Source: an uncultured Lachnospiraceae bacterium | GTDB taxonomy: Bacteria > Bacillota > Clostridia > Lachnospirales > Lachnospiraceae | Assembly: GCA_902761225.1 (NCBI GenBank) | Contig: CACWJQ010000009.1 | Span: 1-54,899, forward strand | Direction: 5' to 3' | Length of the DNA stretch: 54,899 nucleotides | In this document: one piece after another, positions 17,091 to 29,234 of the stretch | How positions within the stretch are numbered: the first letter of the stretch is position 1 | Layout: each line of letters opens with the position of its first letter | Notes under the pieces: model-generated | Told to the model about the DNA's origin: nothing | Database searches by the model: none | Seen by the model: the letters and a program-made list of their open reading frames with translations, nothing else | Position numbers and translations under genes: made by a program

Positions 17091-20000
17091 TCACTCTTCG
17101 CTGTCCGAATCCTCGGAAACTGCCTCTGCTGCTTCAAAAACTTCCTCAGCATTTTCAGCCTCATTGAGAGAATTCTTATTGTTGAGGTCAGTTGAGAGAG
17201 TGAGATTTCTGTATCTCTTGAGACCTGTTCCGGCAGGGATGAGCTTACCGATTATGACGTTCTCCTTAAGTCCGATAAGAGGATCGGTCTTACCCTTGAT
17301 GGCTGCATCGGTGAGAACCTTGGTGGTCTCCTGGAATGATGCTGCAGACATGAAGGAATCGGTTGCAAGTGCTGCCTTGGTGATTCCGAGGATGATCTGG
17401 GTTCCTTCGATGGGAGCCTTTCCTTCAGCAATAAGCTTCTCGTTGATCTCTTCGAAATCGAGCTTGTCGATCTGGGTTCCGGAAAGGAGCTCAGTATCTC
17501 CGGGCTCATCTATGCGGATCTTGCGGAGCATCTGACGAACGAGAACCTCGATATGCTTATCTGCGATATCAACGCCCTGCAGACGGTATACTCTCTGTAC
17601 TTCCTTGAGAAGGTAATCCTGTACGGCCCTGATTCCCTTGATCTTGAGAAGATCGTGGGGATCGATGGAACCCTCGGTGAGATAGTCACCGGCTTCGATG
17701 ATCTGTCCCTCTTCAACCTTAAGGCTTGATCCGTACTTGGTGAGATAATCTCTCTTCTCGCCGGTCTCTTCATTCTCGATGAAGATCTTTCTGGATCTCT
17801 TGATCTCTTCGATCTTGGTAACCTTACCGTCGATCTCGGAGATGATAGCAAGTCCCTTGGGCTTTCTTGCTTCGAAGAGCTCTTCGACTCTGGGAAGACC
17901 CTGGGTAATATCGCTACCTGCGACACCACCGGTGTGGAATGTTCTCATGGTAAGCTGTGTACCGGGCTCACCGATGGACTGTGCAGCGATGATACCTACT
18001 GCCTCACCGATCTGAACCTTCTCGCCGGTTGCCATGTTGGCACCATAGCACTTAGCACAGATACCGTTCTTGCAACGGCAGGTAAGGATGGTACGGATCC
18101 TGAGCTTATCAATGGGCTCGCCCTTCTCGTTAACGCCTTCCTTCATGATGCGCTCTGCTCTTGCAGGGGTGATCATGTGGTTGTGCTTAACGATCATATT
18201 GCCGTCTTTATCAAAGATATCGACGCAGGTGGTACGTCCTGTGATCCTGTCCTTAAGCTTCTCGATGGTCTCCTTGCCATCCATGAATGCCTTGACGGTC
18301 ATTCCGGGGATCTCTTCTCTGCCTACAGAGCAGTCCTCCTCCTGGATGACGAGCTGCTGTGATACGTCTACCATTCTTCTGGTGAGGTAACCGGAGTCAG
18401 CGGTACGGAGAGCGGTATCGGAAAGTCCCTTACGTGCACCGTGTGCCGACATGAAGTACTCCAGAACGTCCAGACCTTCACGGAAGTTGGACTTGATGGG
18501 AAGCTCGATGGTGTGTCCTGATGTATCTGCCATGAGTCCACGCATACCTGCAAGCTGCTTGATCTGCTGGTTGGATCCACGGGCACCGGAGTCAGCCATC
18601 ATGAATATGTTGTTGTACTTATCAAGACCGCCGATAAGCTTATCGGTAAGTTCCTTATCGGTCTTGGTCCAGACCTTGATAACCTGCTTATATCTCTCTT
18701 CCTCGGTAACAAGACCGTGATGGTAATCGAGAGCAAGTCTATCAACAGTCTCCTGTGCCTTAGCAAGAAGCTCGGGCTTCTCAGGGGGCACGGTCATATC
18801 GGAAATGGAAACCGTCATAGCGGCTCTTGTAGAGAACTTATATCCGATAGACTTAACATCATCAAGAACCTCAGCGGTCTTGAATACTCCGTGAGTATTG
18901 ATGACCTTCTCGAGGATCTGCTTGAGCTGCTTCTTGCCTACAAGGAAGTCGATCTCGGGCTTGAGGAAATCCTCGGGATTCTTCCTGTCGACATATCCGA
19001 GATCCTGAGGAAGGATCTCATTGAAATACAGTCTTCCGAGGGTAGTCTCAACGATACCGGTGACAACATCCCCGCCGGGAGCCTTCTTTGATACTCTTAC
19101 ATTGATGCTTGCGTGAAGATCAAGGATACCGTTCTCATATGCGAGAATGGCTTCGTTCATGTTCTTGAAGGTCATGCCCTCACCGGGTAAGGGTTCAGCA
19201 TCTCCTTCAGACTTTCCTCTCTTCTGGGTCAGGTAATAGATACCAAGGACCATATCCTGTGAAGGAACCGCAACAGGACCGCCGTCTGAAGGCTTCAGAA
19301 GGTTATTGGGTGAGAGCAGAAGGAATCTGCACTCTGCCTGAGCCTCTGCAGAAAGGGGAAGGTGAACAGCCATCTGGTCACCGTCGAAGTCTGCATTGAA
19401 AGCGGTACATACAAGGGGATGAAGCTTAATAGCCTTACCCTCTACAAGAATAGGCTCGAAAGCCTGAATTCCAAGTCTGTGAAGCGTAGGAGCACGGTTC
19501 AGCATTACGGGATGCTCTCTGATGACGTCTTCAAGAACGTCCCATACCTTATCATCCCAGCGCTCAACCAGCTTCTTGGCGTTCTTGATATTCTGGCTGA
19601 TGCCACGGCCGACAAGTTCCTTCATAACGAAGGGCTTGAAGAGCTCAAGTGCCATCTCCTTGGGAAGTCCGCACTGGTAGATCTTAAGTTCGGGACCTAC
19701 GACGATAACGGAACGTCCGGAATAGTCGACACGCTTTCCGAGAAGGTTCTGACGGAAACGTCCTGCCTTACCCTTGAGCATATCTGAAAGAGACTTGAGA
19801 GGTCTGTTGCCGGGGCCGGTAACAGGGCGTCCTCTGCGGCCGTTGTCGATAAGGGCATCAACAGCCTCCTGGAGCATTCTCTTCTCGTTTCTGACAATGA
19901 TGTCAGGAGCACCGAGTTCGATGAGTCTCTTAAGACGGTTATTTCTGTTTATGATACGGCGGTAAAGGTCATTGAGATCCGATGTAGCGAATCTTCCGCC

Positions 20001-20756
20001 GTCAAGCTGTACCATTGCTCTGAGTTCGGGGGGAATGACCGGAAGTGCATCCATGATCATCCACTCGGGCTTGTTGCCGGACTCACAGAAAGCCTCAACA
20101 ACCTCAAGTCTCTTGATGATACGTGCGCGCTTCTGACCGGTGGACTCGGAAAGCTCTGATCTTAATGCAGCTCTCTCCTCTTCAAGGTTAACCTCGGAAA
20201 GAAGCTCCTTAACAGCCTCAGCTCCCATTCCTACACGGAATTCCTTGCCCCACTTTTCTCTGGCTTCCTTGTATTCGTTCTCGGAAAGAAGATCCTTCTT
20301 CTGAAGGTCTGTGGTTCCGGGATCAAGAACTATATATGATGCAAAATAGATAACCTTCTCCAGCTGTCTGGGAGACATATCAAGGATAAGACCCATACGG
20401 CTGGGGATACCCTTGAAATACCAGATGTGTGATACAGGAGCAGCAAGTTCGATATGACCCATGCGCTCACGTCTGACGCTGGACTTGGTAACCTCAACTC
20501 CGCACTTATCGCAGACAACGCCCTTGAAACGGATCTTCTTGTACTTTCCGCAGTGGCATTCCCAGTCCTTGCTGGGTCCGAAGATCTTCTCGCAGAAAAG
20601 ACCGTCGCGCTCGGGCTTAAGTGTTCTGTAGTTGATGGTTTCGGGCTTGGTGACCTCACCGTGGGACCATTCTCTGATCTTCTCGGGAGATGCAAGTCCT
20701 ATTTTGATGGAATCAAATGTTACGGGCTGATATGACTCATTTATTGATTCAGGCAT
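17091..20756 (-). CDS. rpoC: RNA polymerase beta' subunit
   Basis: Catalytic subunit of RNA polymerase. The 1221-residue protein carries the N-terminal zinc site ([19 protein letters not shown]), the metal-binding active site [16 protein letters not shown], the bridge-helix/trigger-loop region ([19 protein letters not shown]-like and [17 protein letters not shown]) and the second zinc site ([14 protein letters not shown]). The C-terminal tail is acidic. ATG at 20756 has AAGGAG ten bases upstream. It follows rpoB by 57 bp. Confidence 0.99.
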   Translation of the reverse strand: MPESINESYQPVTFDSIKIGLASPEKIREWSHGEVTKPETINYRTLKPERDGLFCEKIFGPSKDWECHCGKYKKIRFKGVVCDKCGVEVTKSSVRRERMGHIELAAPVSHIWYFKGIPSRMGLILDMSPRQLEKVIYFASYIVLDPGTTDLQKKDLLSENEYKEAREKWGKEFRVGMGAEAVKELLSEVNLEEERAALRSELSESTGQKRARIIKRLEVVEAFCESGNKPEWMIMDALPVIPPELRAMVQLDGGRFATSDLNDLYRRIINRNNRLKRLIELGAPDIIVRNEKRMLQEAVDALIDNGRRGRPVTGPGNRPLKSLSDMLKGKAGRFRQNLLGKRVDYSGRSVIVVGPELKIYQCGLPKEMALELFKPFVMKELVGRGISQNIKNAKKLVERWDDKVWDVLEDVIREHPVMLNRAPTLHRLGIQAFEPILVEGKAIKLHPLVCTAFNADFDGDQMAVHLPLSAEAQAECRFLLLSPNNLLKPSDGGPVAVPSQDMVLGIYYLTQKRGKSEGDAEPLPGEGMTFKNMNEAILAYENGILDLHASINVRVSKKAPGGDVVTGIVETTLGRLYFNEILPQDLGYVDRKNPEDFLKPEIDFLVGKKQLKQILEKVINTHGVFKTAEVLDDVKSIGYKFSTRAAMTVSISDMTVPPEKPELLAKAQETVDRLALDYHHGLVTEEERYKQVIKVWTKTDKELTDKLIGGLDKYNNIFMMADSGARGSNQQIKQLAGMRGLMADTSGHTIELPIKSNFREGLDVLEYFMSAHGARKGLSDTALRTADSGYLTRRMVDVSQQLVIQEEDCSVGREEIPGMTVKAFMDGKETIEKLKDRITGRTTCVDIFDKDGNMIVKHNHMITPARAERIMKEGVNEKGEPIDKLRIRTILTCRCKNGICAKCYGANMATGEKVQIGEAVGIIAAQSIGEPGTQLTMRTFHTGGVAGSDITQGLPRVEELFEARKPKGLAIISEIDGKVTKIEEIKRSRKIFIENEETGEKRDYLTKYGSSLKVEEGQIIEAGDYLTEGSIDPHDLLKIKGIRAVQDYLLKEVQRVYRLQGVDIADKHIEVLVRQMLRKIRIDEPGDTELLSGTQIDKLDFEEINEKLIAEGKAPIEGTQIILGITKAALATDSFMSAASFQETTKVLTDAAIKGKTDPLIGLKENVIIGKLIPAGTGLKRYRNLTLSTDLNNKNSLNEAENAEEVFEAAEAVSEDSDSEE

Positions 20757-20813
20757 CTGATGATACTCCTTTTATTTTCACCTACACGTTAACGGTAACA
20801 GTTTCAGGACAGA

Positions 20814-23800
20814 TCAGTTCTCATCGTCATCGAGGTCGTCTTCGAAATCGTCTGCTTCATCATCCACGGTAACGAGCTCTTCATCGTCGTTGAATTCCTG
20901 TGTCTGATATCCGTTATCCACGAATCTGTCTCCGTCTCTTTCGGAAGTGGAGCGGTTCTCACCTTCCATTACGGAACGGTAATCTGTCTCACCAAGGTCT
21001 ACATTCTCTTTGAGTTCAACCTCATTGCCGTTTTCATCAAGAACCTTCATATCCAGTCCCAGTGACTGAAGTTCCTTGAGAAGGACTTTGAAGGACTCGG
21101 GGATTCCCGCAGCGGGAACGTTCTGACCCTTGATGATAGCTTCGTAGGTCTTGACACGGCCGAGAATATCATCGGACTTAACGGTCAGGATCTCCTGAAG
21201 TGTATATGAAGCTCCGTATGCCTCCAGCGCCCAGACTTCCATCTCTCCGAAACGCTGTCCGCCGAACTGTGCCTTACCGCCGAGAGGCTGCTGTGTAACA
21301 AGGCTGTACGGGCCGGTAGAACGTGCGTGGATCTTATCGTCTACCAGGTGGTGGAGCTTGAGGTAATGCATGTGACCAATTGTTACGGGACCATCGAAGT
21401 ATTCTCCGGTACGTCCGTCTCTCAGGCGGACCTTACCGTCGGAATTGATGGGAACTCCTTCCCATACCTTCCTGTGATCTCTGTGCTCTGACAGATATTC
21501 AAATACTTCCTTTCTGAGCTCATCCTTGTGAAGCGAGGAGAAATCTCCCTTTCCGTTCTGAACCCAGATCTCATACTTCTTGCCGTACTTATCGGGATCT
21601 TCGCACTTCTTCTCCCAGTCTTTGACTTCCTTCTCATCGAAAGGAAGATTTACGTAATCGTTGGCAAGAGCCAGTGTCTCGGTAATATCAGCCTCGGTAG
21701 CTCCGTCGAATATGGGAGTGGAGACATTGAAACCAAGAGCCTTGGCTGCAAGTGACAGATGAATCTCGAGCACCTGTCCGATATTCATACGGGAAGGCAC
21801 GCCCAGAGGGTTAAGGACTATGTCGAGAGGTCTTCCATTGGGAAGGAAAGGCATATCCTCAACGGGAAGTACACGTGAAACGACACCCTTGTTACCGTGA
21901 CGTCCTGCCATCTTATCGCCGACAGAGATCTTTCTCTTCTGTGCGATATATACTCTTACGCTCTTATTAACACCGGGGGACAGCTCATCGCAGTTGTCCT
22001 TGGTGAATTCCTTGACATCGATAACTGTTCCGTATTCGCCGTGAGGAACCTTGAGAGAGGTATCTCTTACTTCTCTTGCCTTCTCGCCGAAAATAGCGCG
22101 GAGGAGTCTCTCCTCAGCGGTAAGCTCTGTCTCTCCCTTGGGAGTAACACGTCCGACAAGGATATCGCCTGCTCTGACCTGTGCGCCGATACGGATGATC
22201 CCGCGCTCGTCAAGATCCTTGAGAGCTTCCTCACCCACACCGTGAACATCACGGGTGATCTCCTCGGGTCCGAGCTTGGTATCTCTTGCTTCTGCTTCAT
22301 ACTCCTCGATGTGGATGGAGGTGTATACATCCTCACGTACAAGGCGCTCTGAGATAAGAACAGCGTCCTCGTAGTTATATCCTTCCCAGGTCATGAATCC
22401 GATAAGAGGATTCTTACCGAGTCCGAGCTCTCCGTGATAGGTTGAAGGACCGTCAGCGATAACCTCGCCCTTAACGATCTTCTCACCCTTTTCAACGATG
22501 GGTCTCTGATTGTAGCAGTTGCCCTGGTTGGAACGTGCGAACTTGCTTACCTTATATTCCATGTCGGTGCCGTCATCATTCTTAACCTTGATGGTGGTTG
22601 CATCAACATATGTTACGGTTCCGTTTTCCTTGGCAACAACGCAGACACCCGAGTCAACGGCTGCCTTTACTTCCATGCCGGTTCCTACTGCAGGAGCATC
22701 GGTGGTCATAAGAGGCACTGCCTGTCTCTGCATGTTGGATCCCATGAGAGCACGGTTAGCGTCGTCATTCTGAAGGAAAGGAATAAGTGCGGTAGCCACT
22801 GAGAAGACCATCTTAGGGGAGACATCCATATAGTCAAAACGTGCCTTGGGATATTCCTGGGTCTCGTCTCTGTGACGTCCTGATACGTACTTTCTAACGA
22901 AGTGGCCTTCCTCATCAAGCTGCTCGTTAGCCTGGGCAACATAGTAGTTGTCCTCTTCGTCGGCTGTCATGTAGACAACTTCATCGGTAACCTTCGGATT
23001 TGCGGGATCAGTCTTATCGATCTTGCGGTAAGGAGCCTCCACGAATCCGTAGTCATTGATACGTGCATAGCTTGCAAGGGAGTTGATGAGTCCGATGTTG
23101 GGACCTTCGGGGGTCTCAATGGGACACATTCTTCCGTAGTGTGAATAGTGAACGTCACGTACTTCGAATCCGGCACGGTCTCTTGAAAGACCACCGGGTC
23201 CGAGTGCGGAAAGACGTCTCTTGTGAGTAAGCTCACCAAGAGGGTTATTCTGGTCCATGAACTGTGACAGCTGGGATGATCCGAAGAACTCCTTGACTGC
23301 AGCAGTTACGGGCTTGATATTTATAAGGCTCTGAGGAGTGACATCCTCAGCATCGTGAGTGCTCATTCTCTCCCTTACCACACGCTCAAGTCTGGAAAGA
23401 CCGATGCGGTACTGGTTCTGAAGGAGCTCACCGACAGCTCTGATACGACGGTTTCCGAGATGATCGATATCATCCTTGTTACCGATTCCGTACTCGAGGT
23501 GCATGTTATAGTTGATCGAAGCGAAGATGTCGTCCTTGGTGATGTGCTTCGGAACAAGCTCATGAGCATTCAGCTTAATGGCGTCGGTAAGAGCCTCGGG
23601 ATCATCTCCGTATGCATCAAGGATCTCTCTGAGTACAGGATAGTAAACTCTTTCCTTGATACCGAAATCTTCCTTGGGATCACAGTCGATGAAATGAGAA
23701 AGGTCAACCATCATATTGGAAAGTACTCTCTCATTCTTCTCCTCGGTCTGGATGGTAACATACTCAACGGCAGAATCCTGAATGGTATCTGCGAGTTCGG

Positions 23801-24767
23801 TAGAAACCTCGGTGCCGGCTGCTGCGATAACCTCACCGGTCATGGGATCGATGACATCCTCAGCAAGAACAAGGCCTCTGATACGGTTTCTGAAGGCCAT
23901 CTTCTTATTGAACTTATAACGACCTACTCTTGCAAGGTCGTATCTTCTTGCATCGAAGAAAAGTCTGTCGACTTCCTGCTTTGCATTCTCCTTGGTATAA
24001 GGCTCACCGGGTCTGATCTTCTTGTAGAGTTCAAGCAGACCGCCTTCGTAGCTTCCCTCAGGATTCTCGGATGTAATGGCAGCATCCTTCTTAAAGGTCT
24101 CCTGAAGCTTGATCTCATCGCCGAATTTATCGAGCATCTCGGTGTTGGTTCCAAGTCCGAGAGCACGCAGAAGAACGGTCACAGGAACCTTTCTGGTCCT
24201 GTCGACACGTACATAGAACACATCATTGGCGTCGGTCTCATACTCAAGCCATGCTCCGCGGTTAGGGATAACCTGGCATGTGAAGAGCTCCTTACCGACC
24301 TTATCATTTGCAATCCCGTAATACATACCGGGAGAACGTACGAGCTGGGATACGATGACACGCTCGGCACCATTTATAACGAAGGTACCGGTATCGGTCA
24401 TTATGGGAAGATCTCCCATGAATATCTCATACTCCTGAATATTCTTGTCCTCATTACTGTGAAGACGCACAGTCACGAACAAAGGTGCGGAATATGTGGT
24501 ATCTCTCTCCTTGCACTCTTCTATGGTATATTTTGCTTCTTCGCGTCTGAGTTCATGCTTTACGAACTCAAGACTGAGTGCTCCCGCAAAATCTTCGATG
24601 GGAGATATATCATCGAAAGCTTCCTGAAGACCCTCTTCAAGAAACCACTTATAGGAATTCGTCTGAACTTCTATAAGATTTGGCATTTCGAGCACATCGC
24701 GCTGTCTTGCATAGCTCATACGCATTGACTTTGCGCTCTGCTCCGGGCGGATCCTGTTCTTGCTCAT
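20814..24767 (-). CDS. rpoB: RNA polymerase beta subunit
   Basis: Core RNA polymerase subunit and rifampicin target. The 1317-residue protein contains [17 protein letters not shown] and [14 protein letters not shown], the rifampicin-pocket region with wild-type-looking residues (S, D, H and S at the usual sites), and [10 protein letters not shown] and the [18 protein letters not shown] segment near the C-terminus. It ends in an acidic tail of about 60 residues rich in Asp/Glu, longer than in Bacillus. ATG at 24767 is chosen because GGGGTG lies nine bases upstream; a GTG four codons earlier is less well placed. It has a promoter of its own. Confidence 0.99.
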   Translation of the reverse strand: MSKNRIRPEQSAKSMRMSYARQRDVLEMPNLIEVQTNSYKWFLEEGLQEAFDDISPIEDFAGALSLEFVKHELRREEAKYTIEECKERDTTYSAPLFVTVRLHSNEDKNIQEYEIFMGDLPIMTDTGTFVINGAERVIVSQLVRSPGMYYGIANDKVGKELFTCQVIPNRGAWLEYETDANDVFYVRVDRTRKVPVTVLLRALGLGTNTEMLDKFGDEIKLQETFKKDAAITSENPEGSYEGGLLELYKKIRPGEPYTKENAKQEVDRLFFDARRYDLARVGRYKFNKKMAFRNRIRGLVLAEDVIDPMTGEVIAAAGTEVSTELADTIQDSAVEYVTIQTEEKNERVLSNMMVDLSHFIDCDPKEDFGIKERVYYPVLREILDAYGDDPEALTDAIKLNAHELVPKHITKDDIFASINYNMHLEYGIGNKDDIDHLGNRRIRAVGELLQNQYRIGLSRLERVVRERMSTHDAEDVTPQSLINIKPVTAAVKEFFGSSQLSQFMDQNNPLGELTHKRRLSALGPGGLSRDRAGFEVRDVHYSHYGRMCPIETPEGPNIGLINSLASYARINDYGFVEAPYRKIDKTDPANPKVTDEVVYMTADEEDNYYVAQANEQLDEEGHFVRKYVSGRHRDETQEYPKARFDYMDVSPKMVFSVATALIPFLQNDDANRALMGSNMQRQAVPLMTTDAPAVGTGMEVKAAVDSGVCVVAKENGTVTYVDATTIKVKNDDGTDMEYKVSKFARSNQGNCYNQRPIVEKGEKIVKGEVIADGPSTYHGELGLGKNPLIGFMTWEGYNYEDAVLISERLVREDVYTSIHIEEYEAEARDTKLGPEEITRDVHGVGEEALKDLDERGIIRIGAQVRAGDILVGRVTPKGETELTAEERLLRAIFGEKAREVRDTSLKVPHGEYGTVIDVKEFTKDNCDELSPGVNKSVRVYIAQKRKISVGDKMAGRHGNKGVVSRVLPVEDMPFLPNGRPLDIVLNPLGVPSRMNIGQVLEIHLSLAAKALGFNVSTPIFDGATEADITETLALANDYVNLPFDEKEVKDWEKKCEDPDKYGKKYEIWVQNGKGDFSSLHKDELRKEVFEYLSEHRDHRKVWEGVPINSDGKVRLRDGRTGEYFDGPVTIGHMHYLKLHHLVDDKIHARSTGPYSLVTQQPLGGKAQFGGQRFGEMEVWALEAYGASYTLQEILTVKSDDILGRVKTYEAIIKGQNVPAAGIPESFKVLLKELQSLGLDMKVLDENGNEVELKENVDLGETDYRSVMEGENRSTSERDGDRFVDNGYQTQEFNDDEELVTVDDEADDFEDDLDDDEN

Positions 24768-24869
24768 TGACACTTTCACCCCGTTCTTTCTGTTGACATT
24801 TTCCGGTTAATGCGCTTCTCTTATTTTGACGTGCAAAAAAAGAGCTCGTCGCAGAAACGTGCATCATCC

Positions 24870-24898
24870 ATAGTATCATTATGAATTCAATAGGTCAA
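24870..24898 (-). promoter_or_regulatory. rpoBC promoter
   Basis: Minus-strand -35 TTGACC (24893-24898), 17-bp spacer and -10 TACTAT (24870-24875), about 95 bp before rpoB. It is needed because the ABC operon upstream ends in a terminator, uncoupling rpoBC from rplJL. Confidence 0.85.
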
Positions 24899-24942
24899 GA
24901 GGGATTTTTGAAAAATCTCAAATTTGATATAAGAATCTCAAA

Positions 24943-24970
24943 ACCGTCTCCGCTGAGCCGCGAAGACGGT
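24943..24970 (-). terminator. Terminator after ABC permease gene
   Basis: ACCGTCT/AGACGGT stem with a GC-rich 14-base loop, followed on the minus strand by TTTGAGATT. It separates the ABC operon from rpoB. Confidence 0.65.
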
Positions 24971-24986
24971 AAAAGATAAAATCTCG

Positions 24987-26357
24987 TTATTCTGCCCTTA
25001 TGGCTGCAAGAGGCGAAAGCTTCATCGCTCTTATCGAGGGAAGGAATCCCGCAAGCATTGCTATAAAAGCTGCAAATATTATGGATATGAGTGCGAGCCA
25101 GGGAGGAATGATGGAAATACTTGCTCCCTCCTCAAACATCATGGCGCCGACATTCAGGACCTTATTGAGAAGGTACGATATCCCGTAGGACAGCCCTATC
25201 CCCAGAGCTCCTCCGATGAATCCGATATATCCCGCCTCCACAAGGAAAAGAAACTGGATATCCCTGATCCTGCACCCTATGACCTTCATGATGCCGATCT
25301 CCTTGGTCCTCTCGTAAATGGACATCATCATGGTATTGGTTATGCCTATTGCGGCAACAAAGAGCGAAATACCTCCGATACCTCCGAGAACTGCCTGGAT
25401 GATGTTCATCATCTTCATATCGGACTCCAGCCACTCGGCATTGGCGTATGTCCTGTATCCCATATCATTGATGATCTGCTGGATGGCGGTGACATTGTCC
25501 ATCGTGTCCGCATTCACATTTATCCTGGAATAGAATATCTCCTTGTAGGGCTTGCCGTTCTTCATGGTAGGCTGACCGGGGATCACCCTGCCCTTGAACT
25601 CTCTTGTAAGAAGAGCCTTCAGATCGTCTATATCACAGTAGATGGTATAGGAATCCTCAGTCCAGGTCTCACCGGGGGTGCCTGCAAAAACTCCCGCCGT
25701 ACTTATAATGTATTTCTTCGGAGCCTGTACCGGCTGACCGTCACCCGAGGGAAATCTCGACTGATAATACTTATCAGTATCAAATATTACGTACATCGAA
25801 CCATTCATAAGGTCGATATTCGGAAGTTCCCCCGTTTCCCAGTAGTCGTACGTATTGGTCTTCGAGTTCATGAACTCCGTGATGATGTTGCATCCGTAGA
25901 GAAACTCTATCTCCCCGCCGGCCGCGGGTATCGTTCCGGTCCCCACATCCTCTCTTTTGGATTCAAGGAAGGACTGGCTTACACCTCTCAGCTGGAAATT
26001 ACCTTCATAGATACCGCACTTTATTATGATGCTGGTCTCAAGAAAGGGATCCACCGACTCCACATGCTCCAGGCCCTCAAGGGTACTGACCAGATTGTCA
26101 TCCAAACGCAGCTCCTCCTGATCCTTGTTGGAGGATGAATCGTCATAGTATCTTCCGGCAGTGGTCACCTCTATGGATTTGAGGCTTCCGTAGGACTCCA
26201 TCTCCGAAAGAAGAGCTGACTTCATTCCGAGACCCAGAGAAAGCATGACTACTATGGAAGTTGTTCCGATGACAACTCCCATGATAGTCAGAATGGTACG
26301 TACTTTTCTTTTGAACAGACTCTCCAGACTCATCCGGAGAAGATCGGATATCTTCAT
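24987..26357 (-). CDS. ABC transporter permease, MacB/FtsX type
   Basis: A 456-residue permease with the MacB architecture: one N-terminal membrane segment (about residues 20-42) after a positively charged start, a large extracytoplasmic domain of about 280 residues, and three C-terminal membrane segments (roughly 330-450, including GGIGGISLFVAAIGI and the KEIGIMKVIGC coupling loop). Family members move hydrophobic compounds or lipoproteins, or transmit mechanical force. It begins 3 bp after the stop of the surface-protein gene and has no clear ribosome binding site, so translation is probably coupled. Its partner ATPase is two genes upstream. Confidence 0.92.
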   Translation of the reverse strand: MKISDLLRMSLESLFKRKVRTILTIMGVVIGTTSIVVMLSLGLGMKSALLSEMESYGSLKSIEVTTAGRYYDDSSSNKDQEELRLDDNLVSTLEGLEHVESVDPFLETSIIIKCGIYEGNFQLRGVSQSFLESKREDVGTGTIPAAGGEIEFLYGCNIITEFMNSKTNTYDYWETGELPNIDLMNGSMYVIFDTDKYYQSRFPSGDGQPVQAPKKYIISTAGVFAGTPGETWTEDSYTIYCDIDDLKALLTREFKGRVIPGQPTMKNGKPYKEIFYSRINVNADTMDNVTAIQQIINDMGYRTYANAEWLESDMKMMNIIQAVLGGIGGISLFVAAIGITNTMMMSIYERTKEIGIMKVIGCRIRDIQFLFLVEAGYIGFIGGALGIGLSYGISYLLNKVLNVGAMMFEEGASISIIPPWLALISIIFAAFIAMLAGFLPSIRAMKLSPLAAIRAE

Positions 26358-26360
26358 CTT

Positions 26361-28097
26361 TTAAATCTCATCGTCATCAAGGTCTTCGAGTTCCTTGAGC
26401 ATTTTCTTCTTCTTACGCTTGGAAGCTATCACCCTCCATATTATGATCGCTGCGATAACCACAACGACTATGGTTATGATGATGGGCTTCCAGAAAATAC
26501 CGCCTTTTTCCTCACTTATCGGTTCATCGTAGATGGGATAATCAGTCCAGTCGCTGTCTTCATAATAAGCTTCCATTACAAAAAGCGTTATCTCTTTGTC
26601 GAGATAGGAAACGTTTCCCGCCTCATCCTCATAGGAGATCCTGGCTATTATGGTACCGTCATCCATGGTGGGAGCGATGCCGTTTACCATGGCATCAACG
26701 TTTCCGGTTGCACCGGGCTCAAGCTTTCCAAGGAATGTGGAGCCGCCCTCAACACTGTCACCTATGAAATCCACCTGGACATTGTAAAGAGTGGTCTTTC
26801 CCTTGTTATAAACAGGGAACATGACATTGGCACTGTTTCCCACAAATATGGAATCGGGAAGTATCTCTGCTTCGCCGTAGTCCACTCTTGCTTCCTGTCT
26901 TACAGGGATCGAGATATTGGAAGACATCTGGTAAGGATTAGCCTTGCTGTCTTCATACACCGCATCAAGCACTATTACGTAAGGCTTCTGTGCAAGGTCG
27001 CTCCTTGCAGTCATCTCTATCGAGATGTTCGCGGTCGCACCTGCGGAGATCACAGAGACGAACTTGGAGGCAGACCCTGATGTGGGAAGGAACGCTTCAT
27101 AGGTCGTCTCGGAGTTATTGCCTGCACTGGCAGCCTTGAGATCAAACTGGATATTGGAAACCGCAGTGGTAAGGGATGTGTTCTGAACCGTGATCGTCAG
27201 ATTGAATGTATCTCCCGCATAGACAACCTCGGGATCTGTCTTGAATCCGGTGACGATTATCCTGGGAGTGGGGGTCCTGCCCTCTTCTTCCTTCTCCTCA
27301 TCTGTGGGTATCAGATTGCCGGATCCCGGCGCACCATTAATATTGATATATGTGGTAAGGGTTGTGGAAGAAGGAGTTCCGTTCCTGTAATAGATAACAT
27401 CGAAATTAAGAGGATATGTTCCGGTCTTGGCATCCTTGCGTACAAGGAATACCCATGTGGCATCCTGGGCAAGGGTATGAGCCGTATGAATATCCGAAGA
27501 TGCACAGATCTTGGGAATGACAAGTGCGTTGGATGCGGTGGTTATCTCAAAGGGCCACTTGGTAACATCGGTATTTTCCTGAGGGGTAATGACCACATCG
27601 GTAACATCTGCCTTACCGAGATTGATGATGGAAAGGGTAAGATATGTATATTCTCCGTAGGAAGCGGTTGTTGTGATGGAGTTGGTATTGATGAACAGGA
27701 ATTCCTCGGTGCTGGATACGGAAGACTGCTCGCTCATCACCAGGTCAAAGTTGGCTACGGTCTCATTTACATAGGCAACCAGTCCGGAAGCGGAATAATT
27801 GTTATTAGCAATATAGGAATTGGCTCCGCTCCATACCTCTTCAAGCCTGTCCTTGATATCCTGAGAAGGCTTGTTCACAGTGATCAGGTTATTCATGTAG
27901 GAAATGAGGTAATTGTATGCAGCCTGTCTGTCGGAAGCATCGATCGGGTCAGTACCTGTATGTCCTGAAGTTAAATATGATTCATTAAATGTTCCCGCAG
28001 CGCGGACGTTCATGCTCCCAGAAGGTGCAAATACAAGCATCGCTGCCATCATGATAAATGCTATTATCTTAACTATCGCTCTGTTATATGTCTTCAT
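26361..28097 (-). CDS. Membrane-anchored surface protein with CARDB/NEW3-like repeats
   Basis: A 578-residue protein with a signal peptide (basic start, hydrophobic core, cleavage near VRAAG at residues 31-35), a helical domain to about residue 120, and then three beta-sandwich domains of the CARDB/NEW3 type (COG1361-like): about 140-255, 275-395 and 405-510, each with the pattern NTSL...V or GKADV/TDVVITP expected of such folds. A single membrane segment (about 528-550) and a basic, then acidic, cytoplasmic tail follow. It lies between the genes of an ABC ATPase and a MacB-type permease, spaced 27 and 3 bp, so it is probably the extracytoplasmic partner of that transporter. The specific ligand is unknown. 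Confidence 0.78.
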   Translation of the reverse strand: MKTYNRAIVKIIAFIMMAAMLVFAPSGSMNVRAAGTFNESYLTSGHTGTDPIDASDRQAAYNYLISYMNNLITVNKPSQDIKDRLEEVWSGANSYIANNNYSASGLVAYVNETVANFDLVMSEQSSVSSTEEFLFINTNSITTTASYGEYTYLTLSIINLGKADVTDVVITPQENTDVTKWPFEITTASNALVIPKICASSDIHTAHTLAQDATWVFLVRKDAKTGTYPLNFDVIYYRNGTPSSTTLTTYININGAPGSGNLIPTDEEKEEEGRTPTPRIIVTGFKTDPEVVYAGDTFNLTITVQNTSLTTAVSNIQFDLKAASAGNNSETTYEAFLPTSGSASKFVSVISAGATANISIEMTARSDLAQKPYVIVLDAVYEDSKANPYQMSSNISIPVRQEARVDYGEAEILPDSIFVGNSANVMFPVYNKGKTTLYNVQVDFIGDSVEGGSTFLGKLEPGATGNVDAMVNGIAPTMDDGTIIARISYEDEAGNVSYLDKEITLFVMEAYYEDSDWTDYPIYDEPISEEKGGIFWKPIIITIVVVVIAAIIIWRVIASKRKKKKMLKELEDLDDDEI

Positions 28098-28124
28098 CTG
28101 ATATTATCTCCTCACCCGGAAAGC

Positions 28125-29234
28125 TTACTGCTGCCCCGGAATCTCCCCACTCATTACATTCTGTGCTGTATATTCAGATGCCGTCACAGCTGCCGGCTGT
28201 ACTGTATATTCCTGCGGTGTTTGTACCGCCATCTGCTGAGCCTGTATTATATCCTGCCCCGCTGTCTGTGCTGTATATGCCTGGGGCTGCTGCACCCATG
28301 GCTGCTGAGCCTGTGTCATATCTGCCGGCGCCGGCTGAACCATGTTCTGAACAGGCTGCGCTGTCTGCTGCCGGTACTGTATCGCAGCCGCCTGCGCCTC
28401 GTATCCCTGAGCAGGCTGCATAGTCTGCTGGTACTGTGCTGCAGAGTTTTCAATCGGCTTTGCCAGTGTGCCGCCGGGAACCGCGAGAGTTCCGCCCGGA
28501 AGGCTGTCCGCTGACAGGCTCTCCACATTCTCAATGGCACCGCCGGGATGTTCCTCAACCCTGATGATCTTACCGTCCCTGATATGAATGACCTTATCGC
28601 CGAAGGATGCCAGGTAGTTATCGTGGGTAACCATGACCATGGTCTGCCCCTTTTCATGGACTATCCTCTGCATGAGCTTCAGGACTTCCAGAGTTGTGTT
28701 GGAATCAAGGTTTCCTGTGGGCTCGTCCGCAAATACTATCTCCGGATTTACGACCAGCGCTCTTGCGATACCGACTCTCTGCTGCTGTCCTCCGGACATC
28801 TGTCCCGGTCTGTGATCCAGGAATTTCCCAAGACCCACCATCTTCAGCATCTTGACAGCCCTCTTCTCACGGATATCCCTGGGAACACCCTGGAATGTGA
28901 GCGGCATTGCAACATTTTCCACCGCTGTCAGGTTCGGCATCAGGTTGTAGGACTGGAATATAAATCCCACATGCGCCTGGCGGAACATAACCAACTGGCT
29001 CTCATTCTTTCTCTCTATATGCTCACCGGCTATGACTATCTGGCCCTTGGTGGGCGGTTCCAGTCCCGCCATCATGTTAAGGAGTGTTGATTTTCCCGAA
29101 CCGGAGGTTCCTACTATGCAGCAGAACTCACCTTTTTTGATGGTAAAATCAACTCCGTTGAGTGCACGGACCTTATTTTCACCGATGCGATATATCTTGT
29201 ATAGATTTTTTACCTGTATTACAGGCTTGTCCAT
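28125..29234 (-). CDS. ABC transporter ATPase with Gln/Ala/Pro-rich tail
   Basis: A 369-residue protein. Residues 1-230 are a normal MacB/LolD-type ATPase: Walker A GTSGSGKST, Q-loop FQSYNLMPNLT, signature MSGGQQQRVGIARAL, Walker B IVFADEPTGNLD and the H-loop VMVTHD. The remaining 140 residues are unusual: low complexity, rich in Gln, Ala, Pro, Thr and Tyr (for example QQTMQPAQGYEAQAA and PWVQQPQAYTAQTAGQ), with no known domain. The family normally ends near residue 230-250. It is the first gene of the operon with the surface protein and permease. RBS AGAGGAT precedes ATG 29234. Confidence 0.93.
   Translation of the reverse strand: MDKPVIQVKNLYKIYRIGENKVRALNGVDFTIKKGEFCCIVGTSGSGKSTLLNMMAGLEPPTKGQIVIAGEHIERKNESQLVMFRQAHVGFIFQSYNLMPNLTAVENVAMPLTFQGVPRDIREKRAVKMLKMVGLGKFLDHRPGQMSGGQQQRVGIARALVVNPEIVFADEPTGNLDSNTTLEVLKLMQRIVHEKGQTMVMVTHDNYLASFGDKVIHIRDGKIIRVEEHPGGAIENVESLSADSLPGGTLAVPGGTLAKPIENSAAQYQQTMQPAQGYEAQAAAIQYRQQTAQPVQNMVQPAPADMTQAQQPWVQQPQAYTAQTAGQDIIQAQQMAVQTPQEYTVQPAAVTASEYTAQNVMSGEIPGQQ

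Noticed and set aside
23355-24728. 457-codon plus-strand frame opposite rpoB
   Set aside because: Antisense to conserved rpoB coding sequence, no promoter or ribosome binding site and no recognisable protein family.
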